Under the pieces are notes generated by a model. That model ran no database searches, was not told the origin of the DNA, and worked only from the letters and a program-made list of their open reading frames with translations. Below, one piece after another: positions 5,113 to 6,651 of a DNA stretch of 6,651 bases; position 1 is the first letter of the stretch; every line of letters begins with the position of its first letter. Origin of the DNA: Actinomycetota bacterium (GTDB lineage: Bacteria; Actinomycetota; Actinomycetes; Streptosporangiales; Streptosporangiaceae); contig PMST01000625.1 in NCBI GenBank assembly GCA_003168295.1, forward strand, positions 17,341 through 23,991. Direction: 5' to 3'. The position numbers were made by a program, and so were the translations under genes.

Positions 5113-6357
5113 ATGCAAGAGAACGCCGTGCGCAGGTTCGCGGCGACGTTCGTGACCGATACCACGAGCCCGCCGACGCCGCGCCACAGCCGGCTGCGGC
5201 GCGGGCGATTCGACCTGGTCGAGGTCGCCGACGTGATCATCGCGCTGATCTGCTTCGCCATCACCAACTCGGCGCTGACCAACGCGAACGCCACCCACCA
5301 CGGCCATCATTCGGCCGGCGTGCTGGTCCTGGTCGCGTTCGTCGACTGCGCGCCGCTCGCGCTGCGCACCCGGTTCCCGCTCAGCGCGTGGGCGTTTTCC
5401 GCGGCAGCCCTCATCTGGACCAGCCTGATCATCCCGGCGGGCTCGCTCGGCGCCCCTGACGTCCCGGTGGCAGGCGTGCTGGTCTACGGCCTGTGCCTGT
5501 ACGCGGTGACGGTCCGCTGCCGACCGCGGATCGTGGTCGGGGCGGCGGCCGTCACCCTGGTCGGGGCGGCGTTCATCGACCTGAGTTCGATACCCCAGGC
5601 CATCTTCCTGACCGTGGTTCCCATCCTCCTCGGCATCGTGGTCGGGGTGCGGCGCAGCGGCGAGCGCCAGCTCGCCGAGCAGGAGCGCCGGCACTCTGGC
5701 GAGCGCGCGCTGCTCGAGGAACGGCAGCGCATCGCCCGGGAGCTGCACGACGTGGTCGCCCACCACATGTCGGTGATCGCGATCCAGGCCGAGGCGGCGC
5801 CCTACAGGACCGCCGACCCGCCGCCGGAGCTGGTGGAGAGCTTCGGTGAGATCAGGGCGAGCGCGCTGGCCGGCCTGACCGAATTGCGCCGCGTGCTTGG
5901 CGTGCTGCGCACCGGCGGGCAGGACACCACGCCCCAGCCCGGGCTGGCCGATCTGGATACCCTGCTCGACTCGGCTCGCAGCGGCGGCGTGTCGGTTACC
6001 GCGACCGTCAGCGGGAACCCCGTGCCGCTGCCGGACGGCGTGGACCTGTCCGCGTACCGCATCGTGCAGGAGGCGCTCAGCAACGCGATGCGGCATGCGC
6101 CGGGATCTCATGTCCAGCTGCAGCTGGCCTACCGTCCCGACGCCCTGGCCCTCGAGATATCCAACGACGCCGCCCTGAGAGCCGTCCCGGTCCTGGTGGC
6201 CAGCGGGGAGCGCGCCGCCGAGGGCGGCCACGGCCTGGTCGGCATGCGGGAGCGCGCCACGATGCTGGGCGGGAGCCTGGACGCAGGCCCGGCCGGAGAC
6301 GGCGGATTCCGGGTGACCGCGGTCCTGCCGGTGAGTTCCCCCGAGGAGGCGGCGTGA
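5113..6357 (+). CDS. DesK-like sensor histidine kinase (HisKA_3)
   Basis: A 414-residue membrane sensor kinase of the NarL-partner type. About six hydrophobic segments (roughly 38-55, 68-85, 91-108, 118-135, 139-156 and 163-179) form a sensor with very short loops, so it probably senses the membrane itself or a ligand within it. A charged helix (181-208, RRSGERQLAEQERRHSGER) links to the HisKA_3 dimerisation domain, RIARELHDVVAHHMSVIAIQ, where His212 is the phosphorylated residue and Asp213 with His217 match the HDxxxH/Q phosphatase motif. The ATPase domain has the N box QEALSNAMRHA (Asn324) and G box GGHGLVGMRERA (371-382). The GTG of the response regulator overlaps the stop by 4 nt. ATG 5113 was chosen from the -10 spacing; GTG 5107 would add two residues. 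The signal is unknown; the divergent hydrolase/acyltransferase operon suggests an envelope-related cue. Confidence 0.93.
   Translation: MQENAVRRFAATFVTDTTSPPTPRHSRLRRGRFDLVEVADVIIALICFAITNSALTNANATHHGHHSAGVLVLVAFVDCAPLALRTRFPLSAWAFSAAALIWTSLIIPAGSLGAPDVPVAGVLVYGLCLYAVTVRCRPRIVVGAAAVTLVGAAFIDLSSIPQAIFLTVVPILLGIVVGVRRSGERQLAEQERRHSGERALLEERQRIARELHDVVAHHMSVIAIQAEAAPYRTADPPPELVESFGEIRASALAGLTELRRVLGVLRTGGQDTTPQPGLADLDTLLDSARSGGVSVTATVSGNPVPLPDGVDLSAYRIVQEALSNAMRHAPGSHVQLQLAYRPDALALEISNDAALRAVPVLVASGERAAEGGHGLVGMRERATMLGGSLDAGPAGDGGFRVTAVLPVSSPEEAA
6343..6349 (+). promoter_or_regulatory. Ribosome binding site of the response regulator gene
   Basis: GAGGAGG inside the last codons of the kinase gene lies 4 nt before the GTG at 6354. 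This supports the overlapping GTG as the start and independent or coupled initiation on the shared message. Confidence 0.8.
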
Positions 6358-6651
6358 CGATCCGCGTGCTGGTGGCCGACGACCAAGGCATGGTGCGGTC
6401 GGGCTTTTCCATCCTGCTCAACGCACAACCCGACATCGAGGTGGTCGGCGAGGCCGTCAACGGGCAGGAAGCCATCGCCCGCGCCGCCGAGCTGTGCCCC
6501 GACGTCATCCTCATGGACGTCCGGATGCCCGTGATGGACGGCCTGCAGGCCACCCGGCAGATCATGGCCGCGGCCGACGGCACGCCCCGGATCCTGGTCC
6601 TGACCACCTTCGACCTGGACGACTACGTATACGAGGCGCTGCGCGCCGGCG
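6354..6651 (+). CDS. NarL/FixJ-type response regulator, 3' partial
   Basis: The first 99 residues of a response regulator, cut by the window end. The receiver domain is almost complete: acidic pocket Asp9 and Asp10 in VLVADDQGMVRSGF, phosphoacceptor Asp55 in ILMDVRMPVMDG, and the conserved Thr84 in ILVLTTFDLDDYVYEALRAG. The sequence closely follows the NarL/LuxR class that pairs with HisKA_3 kinases, so a C-terminal LuxR-type HTH is expected outside the window but is not seen here. The GTG start overlaps the kinase stop (GTGA) and has a strong ribosome site, so kinase and regulator are made together. Its targets are unknown; the palindrome at 5033-5054 and the divergent promoter region are candidates. 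Confidence 0.94.
   Translation, partial: MTIRVLVADDQGMVRSGFSILLNAQPDIEVVGEAVNGQEAIARAAELCPDVILMDVRMPVMDGLQATRQIMAAADGTPRILVLTTFDLDDYVYEALRAG

Noticed and set aside
4362..5294. 310-codon - strand frame spanning the divergent promoter region
   Set aside because: It crosses both promoters and overlaps the hydrolase in another frame; the hydrolase frame has the signal peptide, ribosome site and catalytic motifs.
5038..6231. 397-codon - strand frame opposite the histidine kinase
   Set aside because: Low-complexity Gly/Arg/Asp/His-rich antisense translation; the kinase frame has clear H, N and G boxes.

Overview
The window is a very GC-rich stretch with a strong preference for G or C in third codon positions, actinobacterial gene families (a LAL-type LuxR regulator, a DesK-like HisKA_3 kinase with a NarL-type response regulator, a DUF1023-type hydrolase), GTG starts, 4-nt stop/start overlaps and an apparently leaderless start. 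This points to an actinobacterium of the Streptomyces/Streptosporangiales/Frankia kind; genus cannot be told from the sequence. No rRNA, tRNA, CRISPR array or intact mobile element is visible.

Left block (1-2563, + strand): the C-terminal three quarters or so of a large ATPase/TPR/LuxR-HTH regulator, cut at its 5' end by the window edge, then a 92-nt gap holding a perfect 7-5-7 inverted repeat, then a 94-residue protein resembling the dimeric alpha-beta barrel (antibiotic biosynthesis monooxygenase-like) fold. The inverted repeat lies where an operator for the regulator would be expected.

Convergent junction (2564-2717): two strong hairpins, one 18 nt past the small gene, the other overlapping the stop codon of the oncoming acyltransferase gene. 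The last 39 codons of the acyltransferase have lost the local codon bias, and other frames of the same DNA look more coding-like, so gene debris may lie here.

Middle block (2718-4870, - strand): a two-gene operon with a GTGA overlap, encoding a secreted DUF1023-type alpha/beta hydrolase followed by a polytopic acyltransferase-3 membrane protein. Together they suggest acyl transfer and hydrolysis at the cell surface, but the substrate is unknown.

Right block (5113-6651, + strand): a divergently transcribed two-component system, a six-TM histidine kinase overlapping by 4 nt with its response regulator, which runs off the window. The 242-nt divergent region (4871-5112) holds an inverted repeat next to the hydrolase promoter candidate and a second palindrome, built from TACTC/GGGTA, upstream of a -10 element placed for leaderless transcription of the kinase. 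The simplest model is that the two-component system autoregulates and may also control the hydrolase/acyltransferase pair; this is inference.
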